From: Ligula intestinalis
Taxonomy: Eukaryota; Platyhelminthes; Cestoda; Diphyllobothriidea; Diphyllobothriidae
DNA length: 64,000 bases
Assembly (NCBI GenBank): GCA_036362985.1
Contig: JAYGXS010000005.1
Span: 48,635,106-48,699,105 of the forward strand
Direction of reading: 5' to 3'
Of the stretch, positions 10,779 through 21,712 are shown in pieces; the stretch's first letter is position 1, and each line of letters starts with the position of its first letter. The notes under the pieces are model-generated. The model worked only from the letters and a program-made list of their open reading frames with translations. It ran no database searches and had not been told where the DNA came from. The position numbers and the translations under genes were made by a program.

Positions 10779-12316
10779 CAGGGTGCCCAACAAAAAACCC
10801 CTAAGTTTGTGATTGTTACGGCGGCCGAACCGCCCATGCCGTCACGATCGATGGCGGAGAAAACAGAACACCTGGGCCACATCCGAAGTGAAGCCGCCCC
10901 CGTTGGTTCGCACCCGCATTCATGTCGCCCACGCCATGTTCCGCTCAGTGGTGAGGAGCACCCACACAACGTGGGTGGTGGTCGCAGAGGAGAAGGTTCT
11001 AAAATGCCCACCTACGCACCATATGCCAGGAATATTCTGGAAAGACGTGTAGACCCATGCCACAGCTAAGCAATTTCCAGCGCGAGGTCATCGTCCTATT
11101 CCGGAAAGAACATCCAACATGGGGGTTGCAGAAATGTCGGAACATTTTGCCTAAATTTTTTGGTGCCATTAAAACTGACCAGTTTAGAGGTGTCGCGGCT
11201 GCATTCAAACAAGGTGGATCACCTGTAGCAAAGGTGCGTAAGCCTGGTAGTGGCACTTCTTGCAGGCACGATTCCCCAACAAGGCGAGCAGTCTTGGAAC
11301 TTGCCATAACTCCACCAGATCATCACAGACGATATTCAAGTCAACGTAAAATTTGTAAAGATCTGGGATTGTCAAAAGGGTATGTGCACAGAACAATTGC
11401 ACAATCCAGTTTAAAATCTTTTCGACGCATTCAATGCCATGTTTTAACTGAAGCACACCAGCAAGTTCGAAAGATAAAGTGTGATGCCATACTTCAGCGC
11501 TTCGGTGAAGGAGAAAAATGAAAACAAGTGTGGTTCTCAGATGAATCATCATTCTGCTTGTCTGCACCACTGAATAGGCAAAATGAACGCATATATCGTG
11601 CAGTGGAAGTCAAAACTGATATTCCTGCTGAAGATTTGCTGGTGGAGATAGACAAGCAGCAAAAATCTATCATGTGCTATGGTGCTGTTTCCTGGCAAGG
11701 CAAAACAGACCTCTATTTTATTGAAGGAGATGCTGCTGGGCAGGAAGGTGTTGCACCGAGTCGGAGAACGAAAAAACTGTAAATCAAGTTGTTTACAGAG
11801 AAGATATGTGCCCGCGGATTTTCACAGATATTGATCATGTAATGCAGGGAGAACCCTGGACGTGGCAGCGAGATGGTACAAAGCCACACACTGCCAATGA
11901 CACTGTCGCCTAGCTCCGAGTTAACATTCCAGATTTCATCACACCCCGCAATGGCCATCCAAGAGCCCTGACCTGAATGCAATGGACTTTTGCATTTGGA
12001 GTGTACTCTTACAGGAGGTTCAGAGACGAAGAATAGGAATCACTGATATTGATTCAATAAAACATGTGTTGATGGACACATGGAACAACATCCCTCTTGA
12101 TGTCATTCGTCGAGCAGCTCAGAGCTGGATGGATCGCTTACGTCGTTGTTCTGTAGTTAATGGACAGCATTTTGAGCGGTATCTGTAACTTGTTATTAAG
12201 AAACAGTTGGTTAATTACGCAATAAAGTTGTTAGTTATAATTGTAATCAATAATTTTTATTTTTATAATAGTATTAACATTATCATAAATTTAGGGGTTT
12301 TTCGTGGGGCACCCTG
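10779..12316 (+). mobile_element. Tc1/mariner-superfamily DNA transposon, defective
   Basis: The element is bounded by inverted repeats CAGGGTGCCC...(AAAAAACCCCTAA) on the left and ...TTAGGGGTTTTTCGTGGGGC on the right, ending in CACCCTG. A TA dinucleotide flanks each end (10777-10778 and 12317-12318), the classic target duplication. It is about 1.54 kb long and carries one broken transposase. A GC-rich stretch (about 10820-11010) upstream of the transposase has no visible function. Confidence 0.85.
11057..12188 (+). pseudogene. Tc1/mariner-type transposase, broken by stop and frameshifts
   Basis: The N-terminal part (11057-11521, 154 residues) has the paired helix-turn-helix layout: LSNFQREVIVLFRKEHPTWG, then a second DNA-binding region with RKICKDLGLSKGYVHRTI. 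The catalytic part follows in pieces: WFSDESSFCLSAP with the first Asp (11528 on), a GAVSWQGKTDLYFIEG strand, a shifted block with DGTKPHTAND-like sequence carrying the second Asp near 11870, and SPDLNAMDFCIWSVLLQEVQ near 11965-12020 with the third acidic residue. The C-terminus is intact (MDTWNNIPLDVIRRAAQSWM, ending at 12188). It is inactive because several frameshifts separate the catalytic residues. Confidence 0.85.
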
Positions 12317-12730
12317 TAGAAGGACGACCAGCGGATATATGGCCCCGATTCGAAACGTGGAAACAGGGACTCCTGTAGTAGGGGATTGCGGACACAAGGA
12401 GTTTCACACGTGAGAAAATGTAAAAGGAACGATGGTTGTTTTCGCGAAGCTAGACTCAAAAAAACTTAAATGTACACCAATAAGACGTACAATAGGAGTG
12501 CGGTATTGGACATTCTCGAAAGTAACAGCTCCATGTTGACAGCAAACTAAAGTACAAGGACTTTGGGTAGCTATTCCAGGCGAAGTTATCCTAGTCCATA
12601 GGAAAAAGTAGCAACAATATTTCGTCAAATCCGACTTTCCTGATGGCCGCGACAGGATATATGATCAAAGAACACAAAATGCATAACTAAGAACAAGAGG
12701 ACTCGATCGCTGGGACAATACGTTTATTCG

Positions 12731-12772
12731 CCTAACATTTCGATATCCGTTGCGAATTCATCATCAGAGACG
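12731..12772 (-). ncRNA. Hammerhead-ribozyme-like motif (left arm)
   Basis: On the minus strand: CTGATGA (12767-12761), stem II ATTCG-CAA-CGGAT, then GAAAT-GTT-AGGC. The CUGANGA and GAA boxes are intact. Stem III is weakened (AT/GT) and the cleavage triplet is GTT. It is the inverted partner of the motif at 13485. Confidence 0.55.
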
Positions 12773-13484
12773 TAGTCGAAAAGCAGTTGCAGATAAGGGT
12801 AGCGTATAGACAGGAGTTTTTAGTCTAAAATAGGATACGGTCATTACTATAAAGATACAACGACAATTAACGCTACTTGCCTTCTTGTACGTGGATAGTT
12901 TGTTGAGTGGCATGCGCGCTCTGACCTGCTGAACTTTCGTCACGCATGGTGGACTCGGCCGTGATGACTGCTGGGCTATCTGGCCCTCCAGTGTTGGCGT
13001 AGGATGACACGATGGCCTGTCCATTCCCCAAGTGGCGACTTGCTTTGGCAAAATGTAGTCTCAGCACAGAATATGGATCGGGTAAATCGCTGCACTTGCT
13101 GATGGATTGGGGGCCTGTGAACCATAACTCAAGCAATTCCCGGCTCACCCGATTGCTACCCTTTGCGAGAATTTCGGCTCCATCAAATGTGTGACCGGGT
13201 CAGTTTGGCCAAAGCCAATCGCCACTTGGGGAACGGACAGGCCACCACGTCATCTTGCAATAACAGCGTAGGGCCAGATGGCTGAGCAATCATCTTGCTC
13301 AAGGCCACCACGCGTGATAAAGGTTCAGCAGGTTAATGTCCGCATGTTGTTCAACAAACTATCAACGAACAAAAAAACAATTAGTATTAATTGTCGTCGT
13401 ATGTTTGCAGTAATGACTGTTTCCTATAAATACAACAAACTCCTGTGCATACGCTACGCGTATCTGCTACTGCTCTCAGACTAA

Positions 13485-13526
13485 GTCTCTGATGATGAAT
13501 TCGCAACGGATGTCGAAACGTCAGGC
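13485..13526 (+). ncRNA. Hammerhead ribozyme candidate with intact core
   Basis: A 42-nt unit: stem I strand GTCT, then CTGATGA (13489-13495), a stem II ATTCG-CAA-CGGAT, then GAA (13515-13517), a two-base stem III AC/GT, cleavage triplet GTC ending at 13522, and AGGC pairing with GTCT. All core bases of a minimal type I hammerhead are present. The very short stem III is typical of the minimal hammerheads described in Penelope-like elements, which are thought to work as tandem dimers. Confidence 0.65.
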
Positions 13527-13661
13527 AAATTGGAGCATTGTCCCAGTAATCGAGTCGTCTTTTTCTCAATTACCTTCTGGGACTCGCATGATTGCTTGTA
13601 TCGACAAAACGTATAGCATAACTCTTAACGTAAGTGTGATTTAATTCACTGCTGACGGCGA

Positions 13662-13760
13662 GCCTCATAGCTCAATGGTACATCGTTGGCTGCGCAAAAG
13701 CATTCCCTGCTCTGTGGGTTGGACTCGCACCAAGGCCATGCATTTTTCACTATTTTGTTA
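13662..13760 (+). repeat. tRNA-derived SINE, copy 1
   Basis: The first 74 nt are tRNA-like: GCCTCATAGCTCAATGGTA contains an A box and GTGGGTTGGACTCG a B box, and the ends pair (GCCT/AGGC). A tail with a T run and TGTTAACTGAATTAA follows, shared with copies at 13960 and 25726. The anticodon arm does not fold properly, so this is a SINE and not a tRNA gene. Confidence 0.6.
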
Positions 13761-13959
13761 ACTGAATTAAGTAAACCCCTCAAGCCTCGTTAATAATTTA
13801 GGCAGCCTTGTAGTCATTCCGCTGAATTCTAGATGTTTGCTTAAGAAATCCTGCCTGGGCAGTCAACTTACTGTTTTCGTAATGGCAGATTCCATACGAG
13901 CAAAAGGTTGGCCGGGTAAATTGACCCAAATGGGGGATTAAATTCTCGGCTAACGATGA

Positions 13960-14075
13960 GCCTCGTAGCTCAATGGTAGAACATTTGCCGCACAAAAGCC
14001 TTCACCGTTGTGCGGTTCGACTTCCACCGAGGTCACACATTTTTTACAATTGTATCAACTGAACTAAACTTATAA
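13960..14075 (+). repeat. tRNA-derived SINE, copy 2
   Basis: It begins GCCTCGTAGCTCAATGGTAG (A box) and has GTGCGGTTCGACTTCC (B box), with acceptor-like ends CCTCG/CGAGG. Its tail, with a T run and ATCAACTGAACTAAAC, matches copy 1, which lies 300 bp upstream in the same orientation. The two share flanking words, so the pair may be a small local duplication or two insertions. Confidence 0.6.
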
Positions 14076-14665
14076 AGTCCAGCCATAAAACTAAAGCCCT
14101 ACACTAAACTTTAATCCTATCGCCATTCATTCACCCAAACCTAATACTCACCTCTAATCCCAACCCGTCTCGGTAACTGGACTGACACTCTAATGGTAAC
14201 ATGTAAGGCTGGAGTGATGATGAGGAGGATGCAAGCGAGAGTGAGAGTTAGTATATGCGTAGATAAATTTAAAAAGTCAACTTTTCTCAGAAGTAAGAAT
14301 TAGGTGGAGCAATCTATCTGATCGTCTCCTATGCAAGGGGGTCAAGCTAACTTAGATGGTGGTGGTAATCACCATAACGATGCGGCAAACGTAGACATAA
14401 TCATCCCCTTTCCTTTGTCACCCCAAACTTTGGCTGTCTTCTCGTTAAAGCAGACTGCAAAATTAGGGTCATGTACTGAGATCCTATGGGCTTCGTCTGG
14501 TAAATATCTACAGCATAGGGGCGTCATTCTTCTGGCCTATTTTGCATCACAGGCCTGTGACGAACATCGGATGCGAAACAAGTCTTTGCCTCTAGCCGAT
14601 CACCCGTGCCGGCAGCAATATAGACAGAAAAGAGATCGACCTACGCTGGGACAAGACTTTTATTT

Positions 14666-14708
14666 GCCTAATGTTTCGGCAACCCTCGCGAATCCGTCCT
14701 CAGAGGCA
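14666..14708 (-). ncRNA. Hammerhead-like motif, solo repeat
   Basis: On the minus strand: CTGAGGA (14703-14697, fits CUGANGA), a 19-nt interval with partial stem II pairing, then GAAAC-ATT-AGGC. The downstream tail AAATAAAAGTCTTGTCCCAG matches the other copies. The cleavage triplet is ATT, so activity is doubtful. Confidence 0.5.
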
Positions 14709-15400
14709 GCAACGGAAAGAGTAGCAAGACACTGGGCGTAGGCCTCGAATGAAACGTCAGTTAACAGATTTGCCGCGCGTCCTTTGCATTCTCTACCAGC
14801 CTCGAGTCGCTGATATTTGATTGGTTCCCTCCTGTCGTTCTTTTTCTTCTTCTGCTGGCCCTTGTTTTTACTAAAATTACGGGAACTGAAACGCGTGAAA
14901 GAGTTTAAAAAATATTTCCGGTGATCAATCAGAGTTTTTAAGCATGCATACGCCTTAAATCTGAACGTTCGCCTCTAACCAACTGCTAGTTTTTAGCTTT
15001 ATGATCAAATGATCCTCGATTTGATCTCAGCTCTCTCTCTCTCTCACTTATGGTTTTCCGTCTGGATAATCATGGCAGTCTTTCTTGATTACTGTTTGAT
15101 CTTAACCATGTGTTTGTATGTGCAAACGTTATCCTGGATGCTCAAGTATATTTCAATAGACGCCATTCCCTTCACAGTGCACAGTGCGGTCCATAATTGT
15201 CTCGGTTCTCTCTTCTCACCAAAACCGACTGGCTAAGTGTCAAACTGAATACTACTCAATTCTAATGCAGCGGTGATGCTTATTCACAGCGGAAAATTAA
15301 TCAACACTGCCTTTTGTTAGCATGATTTTGTCTACCGCTTGCCTTCCTGCGAACCTCTGCTCCCCCCAGTGATGCTATACTTTTTTTCATCTTTTTGTAG

Positions 15401-15460
15401 AACGAGCGGTGTTGATGATATCACCACAGTGTTTGAGTCGTATTTGAACGAATCGTTTCG
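15401..15460 (+). CDS. Micro-exon-type gene 1, 60-nt exon
   Basis: The acceptor is a strong pyrimidine tract, TTCATCTTTTTGTAG, and the donor GTAAGT. Phase 2 at both ends; the phase-0 reading meets TGA at the fifth codon. It encodes TSGVDDITTVFESYLNESF. The NESF segment is an N-glycosylation sequon. It joins the next exon through CG+C (Arg). Confidence 0.75.
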
Positions 15461-16367
15461 GTAAGTTATCATTCGGCAATCTGGAGCAAATGCTTTCATA
15501 ACTTTGACTGTACCGTGAGCCGTTCAAAATAATGGACGCTTCTCAGCAAGTAAAGTGCATTAAGAACATATTGGGAGTAGGTGGTTGCTTGACAATTGTT
15601 CATCCTAATTTGAACCCTTCTTGTCCGAAACAAACCTAATCCATGGACCTTTGATTTTTATTCGAAGGTATAAATGAAGGAATAATATTCTGAACAGATG
15701 GGGTTTTCAAAATTAGGTTGCCAAATTGGCGAAAATAGTCACAAGATTCATTTTTATGCGCGATAACCATCACTGAACATTTATGTTCTGGGCTTTTCAT
15801 AGACAACGGCAGAATTATGTGAAAAAGTTGGTTGTCGTTGCTAGGCAGATGTAAAGAAGTGATTCGCTGTTAGACATAAAAAAAGCACCAATAGGGTTGA
15901 ATATGCGAGTTTCAGGAAAAGGTTCAGCTGCTGATGAGATCGCTGAAGCAGGAAGTGTTTTGGCCCATCATTTCAGATTCCCCTTCGAAGCTAGAATTGC
16001 AAACATTTGCAAACAAGGGTAGTGGATGCACAAACAGCGCAGTACATATAGTACGTGGTTTCTATGCAACGATATGTATACCATAATTTAAAGCATCTTC
16101 TCCCTGGTGCAATTTTGAAGATTGTGTAAACAGTAGAATTTATTGGATCCATACATTTAGAGAGCGCTCATCAGCTGCTTCCTCTCGTTACACAAAGCTA
16201 TGGTTACCTCAAAGCTAAATTAAATACGCACCACCAAATCACCGCTGACAGCCAAAATACGGAAAGCACGGACCAAAGGCTCCTATCAATCGGCGCATAT
16301 GTCTGAGGAATATTGATGTTCCAAACGTTTAAACATGTTAGTTGTTGGTTGCACAATTTTTTCACGT

Positions 16368-16405
16368 CTGACGACGACCGGTTGGTCCGTGTCGAAAATT
16401 CACTT
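16368..16405 (+). ncRNA. Hammerhead-like motif with variant stems
   Basis: CTGACGA at 16368-16374, then the usual 19-nt interval containing GACC-GGTT-GGTC, then GAA (16394-16396) and AATT-C-ACTT. Stem III is AA/TT here, a paired change from the AC/GT of other copies. It sits in the part of the left palindrome arm that has no counterpart on the right. Confidence 0.5.
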
Positions 16406-16689
16406 AATAAAACTGAGCATTTCCCAAATAAAGTCTTCTTCTCATAAAAGGAATAATGTAGGGTTAAATACAAAGTTAAAATCAAAAAGAAAACTCGATA
16501 GAAACGGAAAAGTCATAGAAAGTGGTCAAGAAAGATAATCAATTAAGTAAGAAAGTTAAAACATTGCGGGCAGCAAACGTGGGAAAAAACGTTTTTAATA
16601 AAAAGTTGGAAAAGGAAGTGTGTCATCAGGAGCCTTTGTTAGCACGGCAAAGTTAGGTTCACCACATGCTCCTGTTGTTTACTTCAGTA

Positions 16690-16870
16690 AGATTTAAACC
16701 ACCGTATGTAGTCCACCTCCAAGAAGCCTAAAGTACGAGTTGTTCGTGCCCAAACAGTTACTCCGGAAGAAGTTTTGGGGTCCACAGAATGGCCCGAATC
16801 TAACAGATGTTCAGTAATTGATGAATGAAGTGTTCATCAGCAGCGAAATATGTCCTTTCCATGGTGTTAA
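16690..16870 (-). pseudogene. Penelope-like element C-terminal fragment
   Basis: The minus strand reads SSITEHLLDSGHSVDPKTSS and continues GVTVWARTTRTLGFLEV. The HLLDxGHxVD block is the conserved segment after the GIY-YIG core in PLE endonucleases; compare HLVDTGHTVDSRTAFKV in the fragment at 43.9 kb. Only this part of the element survives, inside the loop of the palindrome. Confidence 0.6.
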
Positions 16871-17789
16871 GTAAGCCTCATTTAAGGGTATTTAAAATAT
16901 TGTCGTCCTTAAGGGGCAAAGATATGAAAACAGGCTTTTGCCTACATACGGCGATTTAAACCCGACCTATGTAAACAACTGGAGCATGTGACGAACCTAA
17001 CTTCACCGTGGTAACATCGGTTCTCTGATTACACACTTCCCTTCCATAAGTTTTGCTTTATAAGTTTTATTTTTCCCACGTTTGCTGACCACAATGTTTT
17101 AACTTTCTTGCTTTATTGATTAGCCTTCTTGACAACCTTCTATGATTTTGCCGTTTGTAGCAATGTTTCTGTTTGAATTCAGTTTTGTATTTTCTCCTAC
17201 GTTGTTCACGTTATATGCAACGAGAGGAATCAGTTGATGAGTACTCTGGCAATTTATGGATCCAATAAATTCTGTTGTTTACGCAATTTTCAAAACAATA
17301 CCATAATCGGTATTTATGGCGTTCATCGCTGTGGGTTGCGCTTTATGCGATGATTGCTTGCCAGTTCGAATTAGACTTGTTAACTGTTTTAATTTCATAA
17401 CCAGTGGGTGATTTAGGCGTGGTTGTCACTGAACCTTTTATCTCAACGTTAGGCAAAGTATTGGTCGACCGTGCGCTATGCGCGTGGTTAGTTTCTTTGC
17501 CCAAGCAAACGCCCAGCGTTGATTATGGAGGGAGAGGTCCCTGCGTGTGTTAGTGGGCTGCAGGCAGGGAATCATGATCCAAGAAGCCCACTTCTTAGTG
17601 AGTGAGTATTTAGTACATTTGGCGGATAAAGGTGTGACCAATAAAAATGCAGGAAGAACGATCAACAGACAAGCAGGCGTTTTCAACGTTTTTACATATT
17701 GTATTCATTAACACATTTTATCGTAGATTGTTCTTTTTTAAATTGTTAAGAACAGGAAATGGTTGTTATGAGGTCGTCTACTTCAAATT

Positions 17790-17900
17790 AGCTGTGATCC
17801 AGTTTACCGTTCTGGAATTAGTTATGTATAATCCGCGGCGCGAATCGCCGCACACACCTTCAATTTTCATGCGCAATGAATTACACGAAGCCTTGGGTGC
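17790..17900 (-). repeat. MITE-like fragment (reverse orientation)
   Basis: Contains the complement of the MITE centre: ATAATCCGCGGCGCGAATCG followed by CCGCACACACCTTCAATTTT, aligned with the 2695-2760 part of copy A. The terminal repeats are not visible. Confidence 0.45.
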
Positions 17901-18389
17901 GTTTTCTTCCAGTTTTTTAAACGTCTTCACGACAAATAAAAGCATCACAACACCCGCCAATATATTGCACAGTCATGCCGCAGGTTCATTGGTTAAAATT
18001 ATCCGCCACGTTTGTGCACATAGGCTCTCTCCACATCTTACGCTTTAGCTGCCAATAATAGTAGGCATGCGCTTACTTAGCAATGGCGTCCTGTATGTAC
18101 TGCGCTTCGCTTGCATCCACTACACTTGTCTGTGAATACCCATGCTAAAATAAAGAGTCCGAAAGAGACCAAGAAACTTCTTGATCCTGCATTTGCCTTA
18201 TCATTATCTGCTGAACAAGTGTGAATAACTAGGCATTCCGGTTTGGGTTATCAGCAGAAAACCTGTGAGTACGTTACCTGCTAATATGAGCAGATAATAA
18301 TCGCCAAGGTGTCTTATTTTAGTTTTGTCAAAACTCGCGTTCCTTTGCTAGCAGGTTTTTACGATAAATCCGTGACTTGAAATTCTGCA

Positions 18390-18860
18390 AAACGAAATGC
18401 AGTTACCAGACCCACAGTCAATCACCAAATGCAACTATTTGCCGTTCCCATGCTGCGTACTGCAACATCGCCTGAGCAGGAGACTCAGTTATATGGAAGA
18501 GCCCGGGCCCAGCAACAACGATGACGAAAACAAACATAATTTTAGTGCATTTATCAAGCCTACATCCAACATCGATCAGGAAATTGCAGCAATGAATGAG
18601 TCGAGCGCGAAGTATCATGCCATCATCGCACTCATTACGACCCCAAGCGGCGGTAACAGAAGCTGATAATTATAGTACACGCATACAAGTGGCCGCTACA
18701 AACTAAAATTATTGCGAAATCTGTGCATTTCACACACCATTCCACGGGTAGTCCTCATCAAGGATTATCGAAAGAATCCGAAACGTCAGCAAAATAAAAT
18801 TCTTGTTCCAGTGACCGCATCTTCTTGCTGAAACTTAGAATTCTTCTGAATCCCAGTAAT
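18390..18860 (+). repeat. Solo arm of the hammerhead element family
   Basis: The start (CCAGACCCACAGTCAATCAC) corresponds to the spacer and arm of the 12.7-kb element: the frame there reads GPQSISKCSDLP and here DPQSITKCNYLP. Near its end, 18754-18790 has a stem II GGATT/AATCC followed by GAAACGTCAGC and the TTCTTGTTCCAGTGACC tail. The CUGANGA box is CTCATCA, with both invariant Gs lost, so the ribozyme is inactive. Orientation is plus and no inverted partner is present. Confidence 0.5.
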
Positions 18861-18984
18861 GAAGTCTCAGGTCTTGATTTCAGTGCGCATTAGACAATTA
18901 AACAGCACTGAATATGAAGAAAGGAGGCATGCTTATTTCATATCGTCTTGGAAAGTCTAGAGGAGTTAAGGCTAAGACAGTTAA

Positions 18985-19245
18985 CCCTTACAGCTAAGAT
19001 CTTCCGCGTCCAGTTCCTTAGGAGAGGAGCGAAGTCCTGGGAAGGTCAAAGTGTTTTGAACGAGATATTTTGTAAAAGAGAGTTAGGAGGAATTTGCCAC
19101 TCGGTCTGGCCGTGAGGGCGTGTGGGCGGACGTCCCGCTCAGAACGGATTCCCAAGTGTCCGTCGTAACAGGAATTGGCTGAGGACTGCAGAGTGCTTCG
19201 GGACGCTAATTGGTCCACCAGTTTGGGGCGCATCTATGAGCCCGG
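18985..19245 (+). repeat. Unidentified dispersed repeat, copy 1 of 3
   Basis: Starts AACCCTTACAGCTAAGATCT, then TTCCGCGTCCAGTTCCTTAGG, matching copies at 42775-43110 and 48625-48785 (CTAACGGCTGTGATCTTCCAG and equivalents). The short open frames in it are not conserved between copies, so I call no gene. Confidence 0.5.
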
Positions 19246-19664
19246 GTCGTGCGAGAGCAAATGTCGCGCGTCGGTGCGGACATGCGCCATCGTGCTGGGA
19301 TAGGTGTGGCTGGGTGGCGAAGATTTACCCTGCGAGAACACGTAAGTGTAGCTGTGGAACAGCTACATGGCTTCCTACTGACTCCATACAATACCGTCCT
19401 TTTTAGTGGAACCTTCACGCAAGCAAAGGCGGCACTTTTGCCGAAAGTCATTATTTTGACCCATGTGGTAGAATTCGGGAATTGACTGCTGAATTTTCAG
19501 ACTAATTTAGCCCCTGATTATGCTAACTCGAAAAGGTCTACCTTACATTTGAAAACGTGCATGAAAATGTCCATCATATGCTTGAGTATGTTGTGCGTTC
19601 ACTATAAACCTACGCTCAATTTTCTTCTATAATTTTCCTTTAAAAATAATACTATCCTTTTCAG

Positions 19665-19724
19665 CCACACGGGAGAGCCACCATCGGTGTTTGGCATTTC
19701 CTTAGACTCCGAAGAACCAAAGGG
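19665..19724 (+). CDS. Micro-exon-type gene 1, 60-nt exon
   Basis: The acceptor is ACTATCCTTTTCAG and the donor the consensus GTGAGT. Phase 2 at both ends. It encodes HTGEPPSVFGISLDSEEPK, a Pro/Gly/acidic segment and one of the few exons here without an obvious helix. It joins the next exon through GG+A (Gly). Confidence 0.7.
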
Positions 19725-19729
19725 GTGAG

Positions 19730-21640
19730 TTGTTCATAATATTTTGATCATAGGTCGCTGCTCTTTCTATGGGTTCCAACTTCTGTTTTTATGAAACAAC
19801 TAATCTGGGTTCATTTAACTGATGCAACCCCTCCTGACCTGTAAACCTTCCTCGGCTGGCCACTCACTGTCTTAGATTGAATGTCTTTCCACTTAAAAAC
19901 CATTCACTGTTTTGAGAAGATGAATGACTTTTTAGGTTAAGTGACGCACTTGTTCAGTCTGAGCCCTCACTATGTGACAAATACGATGACTCAAGAGGAA
20001 ATAGCGACAGATGAAAGAAGATTGGGGTGCCCAGTTTTGACTTATTCACAGATAGCAGAAGATCATACGCATCTGCATGTTTGGCTAAGCTATTTTGAAT
20101 GTTAGCTTTGGGGAGTACGCCCAAACTCGAGTGGTTTAGCGATAGGTCATAGATCCGTTGTCTTATCGGTTGGGACGAATAGTAGTCACGTTTATGGAAG
20201 GAGTTTTTGCCAATAAGGTTAGAAAACACGCTCGGTAGTTTCAAATGTAATAACAAAAGACTACTCCTACTGGTTTGCCGGTTTGCTTGCACGTCAGGCC
20301 AAAAGCTGAAGTTTGGGTATTTTGATGAAAACTAGCGGTAGGTATTAAAGTATGGGTCAAACTTTGAGCATGATTTTATGTTGCATTCGAGACTTGGGTC
20401 GTGATGCCTATATGTGCAAAGGAGAAGACTGGTCACAAGGACTAGAGCGCCAACCGTCGCAGTCATCCGTGTGGTATCTATTTATGATTCTGTTTGCCTC
20501 CAAGAAGAACGGAAGCTTTCTATGGACTAAGCGGGGAAGCCAATATGAGGAAGCAGTTGTTTCTTCTCAAGGTTCACTAAATTTTCCTTAAAAAACGATG
20601 TGTGCAATTTTGAGATTACCTGAAGATTCATGTAGCACATATATTTATTCATGACCGCAATCGACAGAGATCTCCAAGCCAAAGCAATTGTGAACTGCAT
20701 TCCAGAATAATTTCTAGTGTACATTAAAATGCCTAAGTATTTGTTTCATGTTCTAGTTCAGGGGCATTAGGATGATGTAAATATTTCGGACGTTGCATGC
20801 GTGCTAACAATACCGAAGCTTACGGTTATGATGCTGAATTGTAGGAAAAACCTTCTTCGTTTAACGGCTAAATTCTTGAGGATGAAACGGATCACTGCTC
20901 CACTGTATGTTTATATTTGTTTTTATAAACCCTTTAAAATCGGTCTCATTTTATATGAGTCTGCACCTAACTTTGACGGACTTTCGATTGCTGAAAGGAG
21001 CTCGATGACGATTCCAAGTTATTAAGAACACTTTATTTCCAAACTAGTCAAATATACGAAACATGTTCACCTCCATATATGTTTTTTTCTCAACATTTAA
21101 CAAGTTACCAGTACACTCGTGTGGTCCACATCGTTACTTTCACAGAATGGTGGTGCGTATAAGTTATGCAAATGTCGCCATAAAAAAACTCATCTACGTA
21201 CCCATGGGCAAAATGTAGGTCCACGGGGATAAGGACTCCCACAACGTTGTTTTTCCGGTATGCTGCCAGAAGCTGCCATCAAGTTGCCGACTTTTTGATT
21301 TTATACAGTGGATAGAATTGACGTTTGACGTTAACAACAATTAAATAATACTCCTGATGGCATACCATTTGAAACCTAATCATGCCACTATTTTTGAATT
21401 TGGGGGGAGTTTGCAAAACCCTAGACAATTGCAGGAGCCTGGTGCTTAATTTCTGCACAATCCATATCAATAATTTGCCCGCGACACTTTGCAGCAGAAA
21501 GGGAAGAGGAACACAAGTCAGGACGATAGGAAAGTGCAACAGATGAGATTTTTGAATTCCATTTTTATGGTTTACTCAAACGATGCTCAATATGAAGTTC
21601 TTAATGCTTGTTAATAAACATTATAACCAAACCTTTTTTT
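19730..21640. other. Intron sequence without recognised feature
   Basis: Between two exons. A 112-residue minus-strand frame (20292-19954) has no recognisable motif and no splice or start context, and I do not call it. No element ends, RNA folds or tandem repeats were seen. Confidence 0.4.
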
Positions 21641-21652
21641 ATATTTCTGAAG

Positions 21653-21712
21653 AACCGTTTACCTAACGCAAGTTCTATCACTGGCGTTGAACAAGGAAAA
21701 GAGCACTTCTTT
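21653..21712 (+). CDS. Micro-exon-type gene 1, 60-nt exon
   Basis: The acceptor is TTTTTTTATATTTCTGAAG and the donor GTAAGC. Phase 2 at both ends. It encodes TVYLTQVLSLALNKEKSTS. The VLSLALNKEKSTS stretch resembles VLSLITSKDAPS in the exon at 40622, which suggests exon duplication (inference). The alternative phase-0 frame is also open, but it does not match the neighbouring exons. Confidence 0.65.

Larger units (their letters stand above)
12700..13575. mobile_element. Inverted-arm hammerhead element, copy 1
   Basis: Two arms of about 350 bp face away from each other around a spacer of roughly 150 bp (about 13050-13210). The left arm read on the minus strand and the right arm read on the plus strand share GCCACTTGGGGAA, GTTCAGCAGGT, CAACAAACTATC and the string CTGATGATGAATTCGCAACG. 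Each arm ends in a hammerhead-like motif followed by a shared tail containing ATTGTCCCAG. The spacer (GGATCGGGTAAATCGCTGCA...) recurs at 59.9 kb in an equivalent element. No transposase or reverse transcriptase is encoded. It is probably a non-autonomous derivative of PLE-type elements (inference). Confidence 0.65.
16085..17312. mobile_element. Long imperfect palindromic element around a PLE remnant
   Basis: Outer inverted arms: 16100-16195 against 17205-17310 share TGGATCCATAAAT-like sequence and CAGCTTCCTCTCGTT-type ends. Inner arms: 16440-16625 against 17040-17205 (share CCCACGTTTGCTG and CAATGTTTTAACTTTCTT in complement) and 16635-16720 against 16935-17015 (share CATACGG and ACATGCTCC in complement). 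The loop holds a PLE C-terminal fragment on the minus strand. The left arm has about 250 bp (about 16195-16440) that the right arm lacks, including a hammerhead-like motif. The left outer arm recurs near 44815. Confidence 0.6.

Noticed and set aside
13960..14033. A functional tRNA gene
   Set aside because: A and B boxes and acceptor-like ends are present, but the D and anticodon arms do not pair well and a SINE tail follows. Two similar copies occur nearby.
14331..14741. 136-codon plus-strand frame as a gene
   Set aside because: It runs into the hammerhead repeat at its 3' end and has no recognisable domain.
19954..20292. 112-codon minus-strand frame as a host gene
   Set aside because: No motif, splice context or start context, and open frames of this length occur by chance in 64 kb.
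20756..20770. 15-nt phase-2 micro-exon
   Set aside because: It fits the phase but could easily arise by chance at that length.
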